From contig JAPOKJ010000006.1 of NCBI GenBank assembly GCA_029977705.1, positions 37,042-101,041 of the forward strand: a stretch of 64,000 nucleotides of DNA, given 5' to 3'. A program made the position numbers and the translations under genes. This document shows, piece by piece, positions 34,811 to 44,217 of the stretch (positions within the stretch are counted from its first letter, which is position 1; the number at the start of each line of letters is the position of its first letter). This DNA comes from Burkholderiales bacterium. GTDB lineage: Bacteria > Pseudomonadota > Gammaproteobacteria > Burkholderiales > Burkholderiaceae_E. The notes below the pieces were generated by a model. It was not told the DNA's origin. It did no database searches and saw only the letters and a list, made by a program, of their open reading frames with translations.

Positions 34811-35500
34811 TCAGGCCGCCGGATACAGCCCGTGCTGCGCGATATAGGCTGCCACGGACGGGTGCAGCAGCCCGAGGCCCAAGGCCCGGTCACGGGCAAG
34901 AAGATCGCGCACCTGGGTGGAGGACAAATGAACGGCCTGCATCCGGAATGTGGTGATTTTACCCGCTGGGGCCTGTGGCAGGGCCGGTACCCCCTTGTCC
35001 TGCAGCAAGGCCAGTGCCGCGCCCTGGATCTGCGTGAGCAGGACCGGCAGCCGGGTGGTGACCGCGATATGGCAGTGATCGAGCAGCTCTTCCCAGCGAT
35101 GCCAGGTGTCGATGCGTGCGAATTGGTCGCTGCCGATGATCAGCACCAGGGGCGTGTCGCCCTGGCCGTTGGCGCGCAATTCGGCGCGCAGCGCCAGCAA
35201 GGTGTCGATGGTGTAGGTGGGTGGACCGCGATCGATCTCCTGGCGGTCGATCTGCCACTGGCAGGCGCCATCGCTGGCGGGCATGGCCAGGCCTTCGTCC
35301 TGCAGGGCCAGTTGCAGCATGGCCAGGCGTTGCTGGGCATCGGCATTGGTCTGGGCCTTCTGCCAGGAGCGGGCCACCGGCATCAGGCGGATCCGGGTCA
35401 GGCCCAGCGCCAGCGCGGCCGCCCTGCCCAGGGCGACATGACCGGGGTGGATCGGGTCGAAGCTGCCGCCCAGCAGCCCGATGCGAGGGCTCAGACCCAA
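34811..35500 (-). CDS. nadD: Nicotinate-nucleotide adenylyltransferase
   Basis: The 229-residue nucleotidyltransferase has [18 protein letters not shown] near residues 10-27 and [10 protein letters not shown] near 201-210, the two ATP-binding signatures of NadD. It makes deamido-NAD from nicotinate mononucleotide and ATP. Its 5' end overlaps the hemF stop by ten bases, and rsfS follows, the common nadD-rsfS-rlmH order. An NrtR-like NAD regulator candidate and nudC are also in the window but are not adjacent. Confidence 0.95.
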   Translation of the reverse strand: MGLSPRIGLLGGSFDPIHPGHVALGRAAALALGLTRIRLMPVARSWQKAQTNADAQQRLAMLQLALQDEGLAMPASDGACQWQIDRQEIDRGPPTYTIDTLLALRAELRANGQGDTPLVLIIGSDQFARIDTWHRWEELLDHCHIAVTTRLPVLLTQIQGAALALLQDKGVPALPQAPAGKITTFRMQAVHLSSTQVRDLLARDRALGLGLLHPSVAAYIAQHGLYPAA

Positions 35501-36441
35501 TGGCGTGCCGGCAGAAAGTCGCGGTACAGCCGGGCCTCGGGGCTGTCCGGTGCGGGAGACCAGTCATAGGCCCAGCGGGCCAGCGGCGGCATCGAGACCA
35601 GGATGCTCTCGGTGCGGCCCCCTGACTGCAGCCCGAACAGCGTACCGCGATCAAAGACCAGGTTGAACTCGACATAGCGACCGCGCCGGTACAACTGGAA
35701 ATCGCGCTCGCGCTCGCTCCAGGCCTGGCCGCGCCGCCGCTCGACGATGGGTTGATAGGCCGGCAGGAAGGCATCGCCGACCGAGCGCGTCAGCGCGAAG
35801 CTGGCCTCGAAGCCGGGAGCGTTCAGGTCGTCATAGAAGATGCCGCCGATGCCGCGCGCCTCGTTGCGATGCTTGAGGAAGAAATACTCGTCGCACCACT
35901 GCTTGTAGCGCGGATGGAACTCCGGGCCGAAGGGATCCAGGGCCGCCTTGCAGGTGGCATGGAAGTGGCGCACATCCTCTTCGACGGGGTAGAAAGGCGT
36001 CAGGTCCATGCCGCCCCCGAACCACCAGATATCGTGGCTGTCGGACTTTCCGGGCACGGCCTTGGCCAGGAAAAAGCGCACGTTCAGATGCACCGTGGGC
36101 ACATGGGGATTGCGCGGATGCAGCACCAGGGACACGCCCATCGCCTCGAAGCTGCGACCGCCGATCTCGGGATGCGCTGCGGCCGCCGAGGCCGGCAGAT
36201 TGTGGCCATGGACATGCGAGAACATGACGCCCCCGCGCTCGAAGAGGGCGCCATTTTCGATCACGCAACTGCGTCCGCCGCCGCCCTGGGGCCGCACCCA
36301 TTCGTCGCGCAGGAACTGGCCGCCATCGAGTGTCTCCAGGCCGGCCACGATGCGTGCCTGAAGGCCGGTGAGATAGTCCTTGACCGGTGCGAGCTTGTCG
36401 GCGTGGGCGAGGGCGGTCATGGGGCTTGTGATCCCGCCCAT
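35491..36441 (-). CDS. hemF: Oxygen-dependent coproporphyrinogen III oxidase
   Basis: The 316-residue protein carries the HemF landmarks: [39 protein letters not shown] and [12 protein letters not shown]. It converts coproporphyrinogen III to protoporphyrinogen IX using O2. Two in-frame ATGs compete. I chose 36441 because it overlaps the purD stop (TGATG) and has AAGG seven bases upstream; the ATG at 36420 has no ribosome site. The alternative would remove seven residues outside the conserved core. Confidence 0.95.
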   Translation of the reverse strand: MGGITSPMTALAHADKLAPVKDYLTGLQARIVAGLETLDGGQFLRDEWVRPQGGGGRSCVIENGALFERGGVMFSHVHGHNLPASAAAAHPEIGGRSFEAMGVSLVLHPRNPHVPTVHLNVRFFLAKAVPGKSDSHDIWWFGGGMDLTPFYPVEEDVRHFHATCKAALDPFGPEFHPRYKQWCDEYFFLKHRNEARGIGGIFYDDLNAPGFEASFALTRSVGDAFLPAYQPIVERRRGQAWSERERDFQLYRRGRYVEFNLVFDRGTLFGLQSGGRTESILVSMPPLARWAYDWSPAPDSPEARLYRDFLPARHWV

Positions 36442-37739
36442 CAGCGCGCCTTGCGCAGGCGTTGCGGCAGGGCACGGAAGCCGATGTCGCGACGGAACTG
36501 CATGCCGGCGAACTTGATCTTGTTGATCGCCTCGTAGGCCACGTCCTGGGCCATCTTGACCGAGTCGCCCAGGCCTGTGACGCACAGGACCCGGCCGCCC
36601 GAGGTGAGCACCTTGCCGTCGACCAGTTGGGTGCCGGAGTGGAACACCAGGACATCACTGCCGGCCGGGTTGCCGCGCTCGGGCAGCCCTTCGATGACAT
36701 CGCCGCTGCGCGGTGTGGCCGGGTAGTTGGCGGCGGCCAGCACCACGCCCAGTGCCGTCCGGCGGTCCCACTCGAGTTCGATCTGGTCGAGCCGGCCGTC
36801 GATGGCGGCCTCGATCGCGGTGGCAAAGTCGCTCTTGAGACGGGCCATGATCGGCTGCGTCTCGGGATCGCCCATGCGGCAATTGAATTCGAGGGTCTTG
36901 ACCTCGCCCTGCGGGTCGATCATCAGCCCGGCATAGAGAAAGCCGGTGTAGGGGATGCCATCGGCGGCCATGCCCTCGACGGTGGGGCGGATGATCTCGC
37001 GCAAGACCTTGGCATGCACCGCCGGGGTCACCACCGGGGCCGGCGAGTAGGCGCCCATGCCACCGGTGTTGGGGCCTTGGTCGCCATCGCGCAGGCGCTT
37101 GTGGTCCTGGCTGGAGGCCAGCGGCAGGATGTTGCGGCCATCGACCATGACGATGAAACTGGCCTCCTCGCCCTGCAGGAATTCCTCGATGACGACCCGT
37201 GCACCGGCCTGGCCCAGGCTCTGGCCGCCGAGCATGTCATCGAGGGCCTGGTGGGCCTCGGCCAGGCTCATCGCCACCACCACGCCCTTGCCGGCGGCCA
37301 GGCCGTCGGCCTTGATGACGATTGGTGCGCCCTGCGCATCGACATAGGCGTGGGCGGCGGCCAGGTCGGTGAAGGTCTGGTAGCGGGCCGTGGGGATGTT
37401 GTGCCGGACCATGAAGGCCTTGGCGAAGTCCTTGGATGATTCCAGCTGCGCGGCCGCCTTGCTCGGACCGAAGATCTTCAGGCCCTTCTGGCGGAACAGG
37501 TCGACGATGCCGGCCGCCAGCGGCGCCTCCGGCCCGACCACGGTGAGCGTGATCTCTTCACGCTCGACGAAGGCGGCCAGGCTTTCGATCTTGTCGGTCG
37601 GAAAGCTGGTCAGGTCGGGCTCGCGCGCCATGCCGCCATTGCCCGGCGCCACATAGATGCGCTGCACGCGCTGTGACTGTGCCAGACGCCAGGCCAGGGC
37701 ATGTTCGCGGCCACCACTGCCCACCACCAGAATCTTCAA
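36441..37739 (-). CDS. purD: Phosphoribosylamine-glycine ligase
   Basis: The 432-residue ATP-grasp enzyme starts [18 protein letters not shown]. It has the ATP-grasp segments [17 protein letters not shown] (about 140-156), [14 protein letters not shown] and [13 protein letters not shown]. It catalyses the second step of purine synthesis. Translation begins at TTG (37739): the conserved N-terminus starts there, GTGAG lies six bases upstream, and no ATG is suitably placed. It lies 34 bases after yebC and is coupled to hemF by a one-base overlap. Confidence 0.95.
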   Translation of the reverse strand: MKILVVGSGGREHALAWRLAQSQRVQRIYVAPGNGGMAREPDLTSFPTDKIESLAAFVEREEITLTVVGPEAPLAAGIVDLFRQKGLKIFGPSKAAAQLESSKDFAKAFMVRHNIPTARYQTFTDLAAAHAYVDAQGAPIVIKADGLAAGKGVVVAMSLAEAHQALDDMLGGQSLGQAGARVVIEEFLQGEEASFIVMVDGRNILPLASSQDHKRLRDGDQGPNTGGMGAYSPAPVVTPAVHAKVLREIIRPTVEGMAADGIPYTGFLYAGLMIDPQGEVKTLEFNCRMGDPETQPIMARLKSDFATAIEAAIDGRLDQIELEWDRRTALGVVLAAANYPATPRSGDVIEGLPERGNPAGSDVLVFHSGTQLVDGKVLTSGGRVLCVTGLGDSVKMAQDVAYEAINKIKFAGMQFRRDIGFRALPQRLRKAR

Positions 37740-37773
37740 GCGAATCTCACTTCTTTGTTGAGGGTTGCGTGGC

Positions 37774-38499
37774 TCAGTCGGCAACCACTGCGCTGGTATA
37801 GACCTCCTGGACATCGTCCAGGCCTTCCAGCGCGTCGAGCAGTTTCTGCATCTGCAGGCCGTTGTCGCCCGTGAGCTCGACCTCGTTGAGCGGCTTCATG
37901 ACGATCTCGGCCACCTCGGCCTTGAAGCCGGCCTTCTCCAGGCTCTCCTTGACCGCGGCAAACTCGTTCGGGGCGGTGATGACTTCGATGCCGCCTTCCT
38001 CGTCGGTCAGGACATCCTGGGCGCCGGCCTCGATGGCCGCGTCCATCAGGCGGTCCTCGGGGGTGCCGGGTGCATAGAGTAGCTGGCCGCAATGGTTGAA
38101 CAGGAAGGCGACGCTGCCGTCCGTGCCCAGGTTGCCGCCGTGCTTGGAAAAGGCATGGCGCACCTCGGCGACGGTGCGGGTGCGGTTGTCGGTCATGCAA
38201 TCGACGATCACGGCCGCACCATTGATGCCATAGCCCTCGTAGCGGATTTCCTCGTAGTTGGCCCCATCCAGGCCGCCGGCGCCGCGCTGGATGGCCCGCT
38301 GCACGGTGTCCTTGGGCATGTTGCCGTCAGAGGCCTTGTCAACGGCCAGGCGCAGGCGCGGGTTCATCGAGGGATCGGCGCCCCCCATCCGGGCCGCCAC
38401 GGTGATTTCCTTGATCAGGCGCGTGAAAAGCTTGCCGCGCTTGGCGTCGGCGCGGTCCTTCTTGTGCTTAATGTTGGCCCATTTGGAATGACCGGCCAT
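37774..38499 (-). CDS. yebC: YebC/PmpR (TACO1) family protein
   Basis: The 241-residue protein begins [14 protein letters not shown] and has [14 protein letters not shown] near residues 60-73, hallmarks of the family. Members were first described as DNA-binding regulators. More recent work on TACO1/YebC proteins points to ribosome association that eases translation of difficult motifs, so both views remain open. It is the first gene of the minus-strand operon running to rng, with a roughly 210-base divergent region before the HerA-like gene. Confidence 0.95.
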   Translation of the reverse strand: MAGHSKWANIKHKKDRADAKRGKLFTRLIKEITVAARMGGADPSMNPRLRLAVDKASDGNMPKDTVQRAIQRGAGGLDGANYEEIRYEGYGINGAAVIVDCMTDNRTRTVAEVRHAFSKHGGNLGTDGSVAFLFNHCGQLLYAPGTPEDRLMDAAIEAGAQDVLTDEEGGIEVITAPNEFAAVKESLEKAGFKAEVAEIVMKPLNEVELTGDNGLQMQKLLDALEGLDDVQEVYTSAVVAD

Positions 38500-38708
38500 G
38501 CGGGGAGACTCCTTCTCGGTCGCCGGACCCCGGCCATGCTGGAGGGGCCCGGTGGGTATGCGGGGGATTGCAGTGCGGGCTGCGAAGCGCCGATTTTATC
38601 ATTCGGGGTGCCCGGGGCCGGCGCAACTCGGACATAATTCCGGCAGGCGCATCCAACCGGCCGCCGCCCACCCTTTCCGATCCACCCGCCCGCAAGCCAC
38701 GCCGAGCC

Positions 38709-40226
38709 ATGAGCAACGCCCCTGACGCCTTCCCCGTCGCCCGCAGCGAGGGCCTGGAACTGAGCCTGCTGCTGCCCCTGGCCAACCGCCACGGCCTGAT
38801 CACCGGCGCCACCGGAACCGGCAAGACGGTTTCGCTGCAGGTGCTGGCAGAGGGCTTTTCCAGGGCCGGTGTGCCGGTCTTCATGGCGGACGTCAAGGGC
38901 GACCTGGCGGGACTGTCGCAGCCGGGGGCCTCCAATCCAAAGATGAAGGCCCGCCTGGATCAGCTGGGCTGGCCGATGCCACCGTTTCGGGCCTTTCCGG
39001 TGGCCTTCTGGGATGTCTTTGGCGAGAAGGGCCATCCGATGCGGGCCACCGTCAGCGACATGGGGCCGCTGCTGCTGTCGCGGATGCTCGGCCTCAACGA
39101 GATCCAGGAAGGGGTGCTGCATCTGGTGTTCCGGATTGCCGATGAGCGTGGCCTGCTGCTGCTCGATGCCAAGGACCTGCGCGCCATGCTCCAGTGGGCG
39201 GGCGACAATGCCCGCGACTTCACCACCGAGTACGGCAACATCTCGGCGGCCTCGATCGGTGCGATCCAGCGCAGCCTGCTGGTGCTCGACGGCCAGGGCG
39301 CGGACCGTTTCTTTGGCGAGCCGATGCTCAACGTCGACGACCTGATGCAGACCGACCCGCAGGGCGCCGGTGTCATCAACGTGCTGGCTGCCGACCGGCT
39401 GCTCAATGCGCCGCGCCTGTATGGCGCCTTCCTGCTCTGGCTGCTGTCCGACCTGTTCGAGCGACTGCCCGAGGTGGGCGACCGCGACAAGCCGCGGCTG
39501 GTGTTCTTCTTCGACGAGGCCCACCTGCTGTTCAACGAGGCACCCAAACCCTTGCTGGAGAAGGTCGAGCAGGTGGTGCGCCTGATCCGCTCCAAGGGGG
39601 TCGGCGTCTACTTCGTGACCCAGAATCCGCTGGACATTCCCGATACCGTGCTGGGCCAGCTGGGCAATCGCGTGCAGCATGCCCTGCGGGCCTTCACGCC
39701 GCGCGACCAGAAGGCGGTGCAGGCGGCGGCCCAGACCATGCGGGCCAACCCGAAGCTGGATACCCAGCAGGTGATCGGCGAGCTGGGTGTGGGCGAGGCG
39801 CTGGTATCGCTGCTCGACGAGAAAGGCCGACCCGGCATGGTCGAGCGGGTTTTCATGCTGCCGCCGTCTTCGCGCATCGGACCGGTGACCACCGAGGAGC
39901 GCCAGTCGGTGATGGCCGGGTCGGTGCTGGCCGGCGTCTACGAGCAGACGCTGGACCGCGAGTCGGCCTACGAGAAGATCAAGGGGACCGGTCAGGCCCC
40001 GGCTGCTGCCCCCGGCGGCGCCACGCCCTCAGGGATTCCGCCGGGCGGCGTGGGCGAGCGGATCAAGGATGGCGTGCTCGATTCGCTGGGCGGGCTGCTC
40101 AAGGGCAATGGCCGCAAGGACTCGATCCTCGAGTCGGTGGCCAAGAGCGCGGCCCGCAGCATCGGCTCGCGTATCGGTTCGGCCATCGTGCGCGGGGTTC
40201 TGGGCTCGCTCGGGGGCCGGCGCTGA
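38709..40226 (+). CDS. yjgR: HerA/YjgR-like DUF853 ATPase
   Basis: The 505-residue P-loop ATPase has Walker [11 protein letters not shown] (residues 33-42) and Walker [13 protein letters not shown] near 264-275. A downstream [12 protein letters not shown] segment is typical of HerA/FtsK-related helicases in the DUF853 group. Its substrate is unknown, though the fold implies a hexameric DNA- or protein-translocating motor. The C-terminal 80 residues are Gly/Ser-rich and low-complexity, ending in a [18 protein letters not shown] helix. The ATG at 38709 was chosen because homology begins there. Confidence 0.88.
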   Translation: MSNAPDAFPVARSEGLELSLLLPLANRHGLITGATGTGKTVSLQVLAEGFSRAGVPVFMADVKGDLAGLSQPGASNPKMKARLDQLGWPMPPFRAFPVAFWDVFGEKGHPMRATVSDMGPLLLSRMLGLNEIQEGVLHLVFRIADERGLLLLDAKDLRAMLQWAGDNARDFTTEYGNISAASIGAIQRSLLVLDGQGADRFFGEPMLNVDDLMQTDPQGAGVINVLAADRLLNAPRLYGAFLLWLLSDLFERLPEVGDRDKPRLVFFFDEAHLLFNEAPKPLLEKVEQVVRLIRSKGVGVYFVTQNPLDIPDTVLGQLGNRVQHALRAFTPRDQKAVQAAAQTMRANPKLDTQQVIGELGVGEALVSLLDEKGRPGMVERVFMLPPSSRIGPVTTEERQSVMAGSVLAGVYEQTLDRESAYEKIKGTGQAPAAAPGGATPSGIPPGGVGERIKDGVLDSLGGLLKGNGRKDSILESVAKSAARSIGSRIGSAIVRGVLGSLGGRR

Positions 40227-40228
40227 GG

Positions 40229-40255
40229 CCGCTTTCCGGGCGGAACGAATTTTTT
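40229..40255 (+). terminator. Possible weak terminator after yjgR
   Basis: A short CCGC/GCGG hairpin (40229-40243) is followed six bases later by a run of six T (40250-40255), the only T-run at a gene end in this neighbourhood. The stem is only four pairs, so the call is tentative. Confidence 0.25.
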
Positions 40256-40295
40256 GTTTACCGGGGGTGCGCCCCCATCAATGTCAGGAGTCAAC

Positions 40296-41072
40296 ATGGA
40301 TTTCGGAATTCGCGGCAAGTGGGCCGTGGTGTGCGGTGCCAGCAAGGGCCTGGGCTATGGCTGTGCCGAGGCGCTGGCCGGTGAAGGGGTCAACCTGGTC
40401 ATCAATGCGCGCACCGGGGCGGCACTGGAGGAGGCCGCCACGCGCCTGCGTGCCAAAGGGGTGACGGTGCATGCCGTGGCCTGTGACATTGCCACCGAGG
40501 CCGGTCGCAAGGCCGTGCTGGCCGCGGCCCCGCAGGTCGACATCCTGGTCAACAATGCCGGCGGCCCGCCCCCGGGCGATTTCCGCACCTTCACCCGCGA
40601 GGACTGGCTCAAGGCGATCGATGCCAAAATGCTGACTCCTATCGAACTGATCAAGGCCACCCTCGATCCCATGATCGAGCGCAAGTGGGGACGCATCGTC
40701 AACATCACCTCGAGTGCGGTGAAGGCCCCGATCGACATCCTGGCCCTGTCCAATGGCGCACGCTCGGGCCTGACCGGTTTCGTCGCGGGCGCCGCTCGCA
40801 AGGTGGCGGTCCACAATGTCACCATCAACAACCTGCTGCCTGGCATGTTCTACACCGATCGCCTGAAGAACAACTTCATCACCCAGGCCAAGAACGCCAA
40901 CACCGATGTGGCGGCCGCCGAGAAGGCCAGGTTGTCGACGATTCCGGCCGGCCGCTTCGGCACGGCCGAAGAGTTCGGCCAGATGTGCGCCTACATGTGC
41001 AGCAGCCAGGCCTCGTATTTCACCGGCCAGAACGTGCTGATCGATGGCGGTGCCTACCCCGGCACCTTCTGA
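40296..41072 (+). CDS. SDR family oxidoreductase lacking the usual Tyr-x3-Lys
   Basis: The 258-residue Rossmann protein has the cofactor motif CGASKGLGYG (11-20), NNAGGPPPGDF near 86-96 and the C-terminal GQNVLIDGGAYPGTF, so it is a classical-type SDR by fold. Where YxxxK is expected (before GLTGF), the sequence is LSNGARSGLTGF. This aligns Ser with the catalytic Tyr and Arg with the Lys; the upstream Ser of ITSSAVK is kept. It may use altered chemistry or be non-catalytic. AGGAG at 40286-40290 supports the start. It is followed after 52 bases by the quinone oxidoreductase gene. Confidence 0.85.
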   Translation: MDFGIRGKWAVVCGASKGLGYGCAEALAGEGVNLVINARTGAALEEAATRLRAKGVTVHAVACDIATEAGRKAVLAAAPQVDILVNNAGGPPPGDFRTFTREDWLKAIDAKMLTPIELIKATLDPMIERKWGRIVNITSSAVKAPIDILALSNGARSGLTGFVAGAARKVAVHNVTINNLLPGMFYTDRLKNNFITQAKNANTDVAAAEKARLSTIPAGRFGTAEEFGQMCAYMCSSQASYFTGQNVLIDGGAYPGTF

Positions 41073-41124
41073 TCCCGCATCTCCTGAAGTCCTGCCACCC
41101 ACTGCAACCCCGAAGGAATCTCTC

Positions 41125-42108
41125 ATGAGCCAGACCCAGAAAGCGCGTGTCATCCGCATCGAGCAACCCGGCGGACCGGAAGTGATGAAACTGGTGGAGG
41201 TCGACCTTGGCCCGCCCGGACCGGGCCAGGTGCAGGTGCGCCATCATGCCTGCGGCCTGAACTACATCGATGTCTATTTCCGCACGGGTCTGTACCCCCA
41301 GCCGATGCCGGCCGGCATCGGCATGGAAGGGGCGGGCGTGGTGACGGCCGTGGGCGAGGGCGTCAGGCTGGTCAAGGTGGGCGACCGGGTCGCCTACTCC
41401 GGAGCGCCCACCGGCGCTTATTGCGACATCCGCAACATGCCCGAGAACAACCTGGTCAAGTTGCCCAAGAACATCGACTTCGATACCGGCGCGGCGATGA
41501 TGCTCAAGGGCCTGACGGTGCAGTATCTGTTCCGGCGCACCTACAAGCTGCAAAAGGGCCAGACCATCCTGTTCCACGCGGCCGCCGGCGGGGTCGGCCT
41601 GATCGCGATGCAGTGGGCCAAGGCCCTGGGCGTGACCGTCATCGGCACGGTCGGCTCCAAGGACAAGGCGGCGCTGGCCAAGGCCCATGGCTGTGACCAC
41701 ATCATCATGTACAAGGAAGAGAACATCGTCGAGCGGGTGCGCGAGATCACCAAGGGCGCGATGGTGCCGGTGGTCTACGATTCGGTGGGCAAGGACACCT
41801 GGCAGGCCTCGCTCGATTGCCTGCAGCCCTTCGGCCTGATGGTCAGCTTCGGCAATGCCTCCGGTCCGGTGCCACCGGTGGCCCTGACCGCGCTCAAGGG
41901 CAGCCTGTATGTGACCCGCCCTTCGCTGATGGCCCATACCGCCAATCGCAGCTCGCTCGAGGAAATGTCGGCCGACCTGTTCAAGCTGGTCGGTGCCGGC
42001 AAGATCAAGATCCAGATCGACCAGCGCTATCCGCTCGAGCAGGCGGCGCAGGCCCACATCGACCTGGAAGGCCGCAAGACCACCGGTTCGACCCTGCTCA
42101 TTCCCTGA
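41125..42108 (+). CDS. NADPH:quinone oxidoreductase (zeta-crystallin family)
   Basis: This 327-residue zinc-free medium-chain reductase has NYIDVYFRTGLYP near residues 45-57, AAAGGVGLIAMQWAKALG near 150-167 (NADPH site) and the C-terminal LEGRKTTGSTLLIP typical of QorA. It reduces quinones by one electron at a time in the cytosol. AAGGAA precedes the ATG. It belongs to a plus-strand run with the SDR gene before it and tcdA 16 bases after it. The physiological substrate is not evident. Confidence 0.92.
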   Translation: MSQTQKARVIRIEQPGGPEVMKLVEVDLGPPGPGQVQVRHHACGLNYIDVYFRTGLYPQPMPAGIGMEGAGVVTAVGEGVRLVKVGDRVAYSGAPTGAYCDIRNMPENNLVKLPKNIDFDTGAAMMLKGLTVQYLFRRTYKLQKGQTILFHAAAGGVGLIAMQWAKALGVTVIGTVGSKDKAALAKAHGCDHIIMYKEENIVERVREITKGAMVPVVYDSVGKDTWQASLDCLQPFGLMVSFGNASGPVPPVALTALKGSLYVTRPSLMAHTANRSSLEEMSADLFKLVGAGKIKIQIDQRYPLEQAAQAHIDLEGRKTTGSTLLIP

Positions 42109-42124
42109 GCCTGGCAAGCCCGCC

Positions 42125-42937
42125 ATGAGCGATCAGGTCCTGGACGAGGACGCGCGCCGCTTTGCCAGCCTGGACCGGCTTTACGGCGCGGCGGGCCTGT
42201 CCCGCCTGCGTGCGGCGCGGGTCGTGGTGGTGGGCATCGGTGGCGTCGGCTCCTGGGCTGCCGAGGCGCTGGCGCGCAGTGGCATCGGCGCCCTTGACCT
42301 GATCGATCTGGATCACGTCGCCGAGTCCAACATCAACCGCCAGGTGCATGCCCTGGGCTCCACCCTGGGCGCAGCCAAGGTCGAGGCGATGCGTGAGCGC
42401 ATCGCCGACATCGCGCCGCAGTGCCGGGTGCAGGCGATCGATGCCTTCGTCGAGACCGATAGCGCGGGCCAGTTGATCGATGCCGCTGCCGACGTCGTGA
42501 TCGATGCCACCGATCAGGTGCGCGCCAAGGCCGCGATGGCGGCCCTGGCACACCAGCGCGGCCAGGGGCTGATCGTCTGCGGTGCTGCAGGCGGCCGCAC
42601 CGATCCGCTGGCGCTGCGTGAAGAGGATGTGGCCCTGATCAAGGGCGATGCCCTGATCGCCAACCTGCGCGCGCGGCTGCGCCGCGAGTATGGCTTTGCG
42701 CGCGAACCCGGCCGCCGCTTCGGCCTGCGGGCGGTGTACTCGATCGAGCCCTCGGGCGGGCGGGGTGGCCTTGCCGCAGGGCAGGGCGGGGATGGCGCGC
42801 AGGGCATGAGCGCGGGGGCTGGCGCCCCGCTGGCCTGCGCCGGATACGGCTCGATCGTCACCGTGACGGCGGCCATGGGCCTGGCAGCGGCGAGCCTGGC
42901 AATGCGGATGATCCTGCATCCGGCCAAGAGCGCCTGA
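42125..42937 (+). CDS. tcdA: tRNA threonylcarbamoyladenosine dehydratase
   Basis: This 270-residue E1-like protein has the nucleotide-binding GIGGVGSWAAEALARSGIG near residues 39-57, LIDLDHVAESNINRQ near 60-74 and DATDQVRAK near 126-134, matching TcdA/CsdL. It cyclises t6A to ct6A in ANN-decoding tRNAs using ATP, on the inner membrane side. An unusually Gly/Ala-rich stretch lies near 215-240 before the C-terminal helix. Its stop overlaps the ATG of the transporter gene (TGATG). Confidence 0.93.
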   Translation: MSDQVLDEDARRFASLDRLYGAAGLSRLRAARVVVVGIGGVGSWAAEALARSGIGALDLIDLDHVAESNINRQVHALGSTLGAAKVEAMRERIADIAPQCRVQAIDAFVETDSAGQLIDAAADVVIDATDQVRAKAAMAALAHQRGQGLIVCGAAGGRTDPLALREEDVALIKGDALIANLRARLRREYGFAREPGRRFGLRAVYSIEPSGGRGGLAAGQGGDGAQGMSAGAGAPLACAGYGSIVTVTAAMGLAAASLAMRMILHPAKSA

Positions 42938-44214
42938 TGCGCGAACGCCTGCTGCGGCTGACCCGCGCCGAGCCGGGCGAGTTGCGCGCCAGCCTGCTGG
43001 CGGCAGGTTATTTTTTCTGCCTGATCGCCGGCTACTACGTGATGCGTCCGATCCGCGACGAGATGGGCGTGCAGATTGGTGCGGGTCGCCTGAACGAGGT
43101 GTTCAGGGATGTCTTCCTGACCCTGCTGGTGATGGTGCCGCTGTTCGGCTGGCTGACACGGGTGGTGCCGCGGCGGCGCCTGCTGCCCTGGCTGTATGGC
43201 TTCTTTGCGCTCAACCTGCTTGCCTTCTGGTGGGCCTTTCACCTGACGGCCTCGCAACCGTCGCTGACGCCGGTATTGGCGCGGCTGTTTTTTGTCTGGG
43301 TCAGTGTCTTCAACCTGTTTGCGGTTTCGGTGTTCTGGAGCTTCATGGCGGATCTGTTCGATCTTGCCCAGGCCCGTCGCCTGTACGGATTCATCGCGGC
43401 CGGCGGAACGGCTGGAGCGCTGGCCGGGCCGGTGATCACCTCGAGCCTGGTGGGCCTGCTCGGGGCCAAGGGCCTGGTGCTGATCTCGGCCAGCTTCCTG
43501 GGGGCTGTCATCCTGTGCATCCTTGCCCTGCGCCGGCTCGGCGGGCGGGGCACGGGGGCGGCGGCCGACGAGGATGCAGCCCTGGGCGGCAGCATCTGGT
43601 CAGGCCTGATCGATGTGCTGCGCTCACCCTACCTGCTCGGTGTGGCCGCCTTCCTGATGCTCTATGCAGGCCTGTCGACCCTGCTCTATTTCCAGCAGGT
43701 CGAGTTGCTGCCGGCAGCGGTCAGTGATCCGCGCGAGCGCATCCGGCTGCTGTCCCTGGCCGATCTGGTGGTCAACCTGCTGACCCTGCTGATCCAGGTG
43801 CTGGCCTTTGGTGCCCTGATGCAGCGTCTGGGCATCGTGCTGATGCTGATGGCGCTGCCGGTGCTGTCGGTGTTCGGCTTTGCAGCCATGGCGATCTGGC
43901 CCGGGCTGCTGACCCTGATCGCCTTTGGCGTGCTGCGCCGCGCTGGCGAGTATGCGCTGAGCAAGCCGGCGCGCGAAACCTTGTTCAACGTGCTGCCCGC
44001 GCAGCAGAAGTACCGCGCCAAGAACGTGATCGACACGCTGGTTCACCGGGGCGGCGACACTTTGTCGGCGCAGGCCTTCGGTGCCCTCAAGGCGCAGGGC
44101 TGGCAGGCGCTGTCCTTCGCCTTGCTGGCTTTCGGACTGAGCCTGGTCTGGTCGGCGCTGGCCTGGCTGCTGGGACGTGCGGCCCGCCGGCGCCAGACGT
44201 CCGGGCAGCCCTGA
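42937..44214 (+). CDS. NTP/NDP exchange (Tlc-family)-like membrane carrier
   Basis: The 425-residue protein has about twelve hydrophobic segments. The N-terminal GYYVMRPIRDEMGVQ motif and FWSFMADLFDLAQARRLYGFIAAGGTAGALAGP near 132-164 are shared with ATP/ADP translocase-related proteins found in many free-living bacteria and often labelled MFS. The original family in Rickettsia and Chlamydia exchanges host ATP for ADP; in free-living relatives the substrate is unknown. It is translationally coupled to tcdA and converges on the 3HB-oligomer hydrolase gene with three bases between. Confidence 0.8.
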   Translation: MRERLLRLTRAEPGELRASLLAAGYFFCLIAGYYVMRPIRDEMGVQIGAGRLNEVFRDVFLTLLVMVPLFGWLTRVVPRRRLLPWLYGFFALNLLAFWWAFHLTASQPSLTPVLARLFFVWVSVFNLFAVSVFWSFMADLFDLAQARRLYGFIAAGGTAGALAGPVITSSLVGLLGAKGLVLISASFLGAVILCILALRRLGGRGTGAAADEDAALGGSIWSGLIDVLRSPYLLGVAAFLMLYAGLSTLLYFQQVELLPAAVSDPRERIRLLSLADLVVNLLTLLIQVLAFGALMQRLGIVLMLMALPVLSVFGFAAMAIWPGLLTLIAFGVLRRAGEYALSKPARETLFNVLPAQQKYRAKNVIDTLVHRGGDTLSAQAFGALKAQGWQALSFALLAFGLSLVWSALAWLLGRAARRRQTSGQP

Positions 44215-44217
44215 GCC

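Noticed and set aside
40263..40276. GGGGG-TGCG-CCCCC hairpin before the SDR gene as a riboswitch or terminator
   Set aside because: It has only five pairs, no T-run and no larger conserved structure; it is likely incidental in GC-rich sequence.
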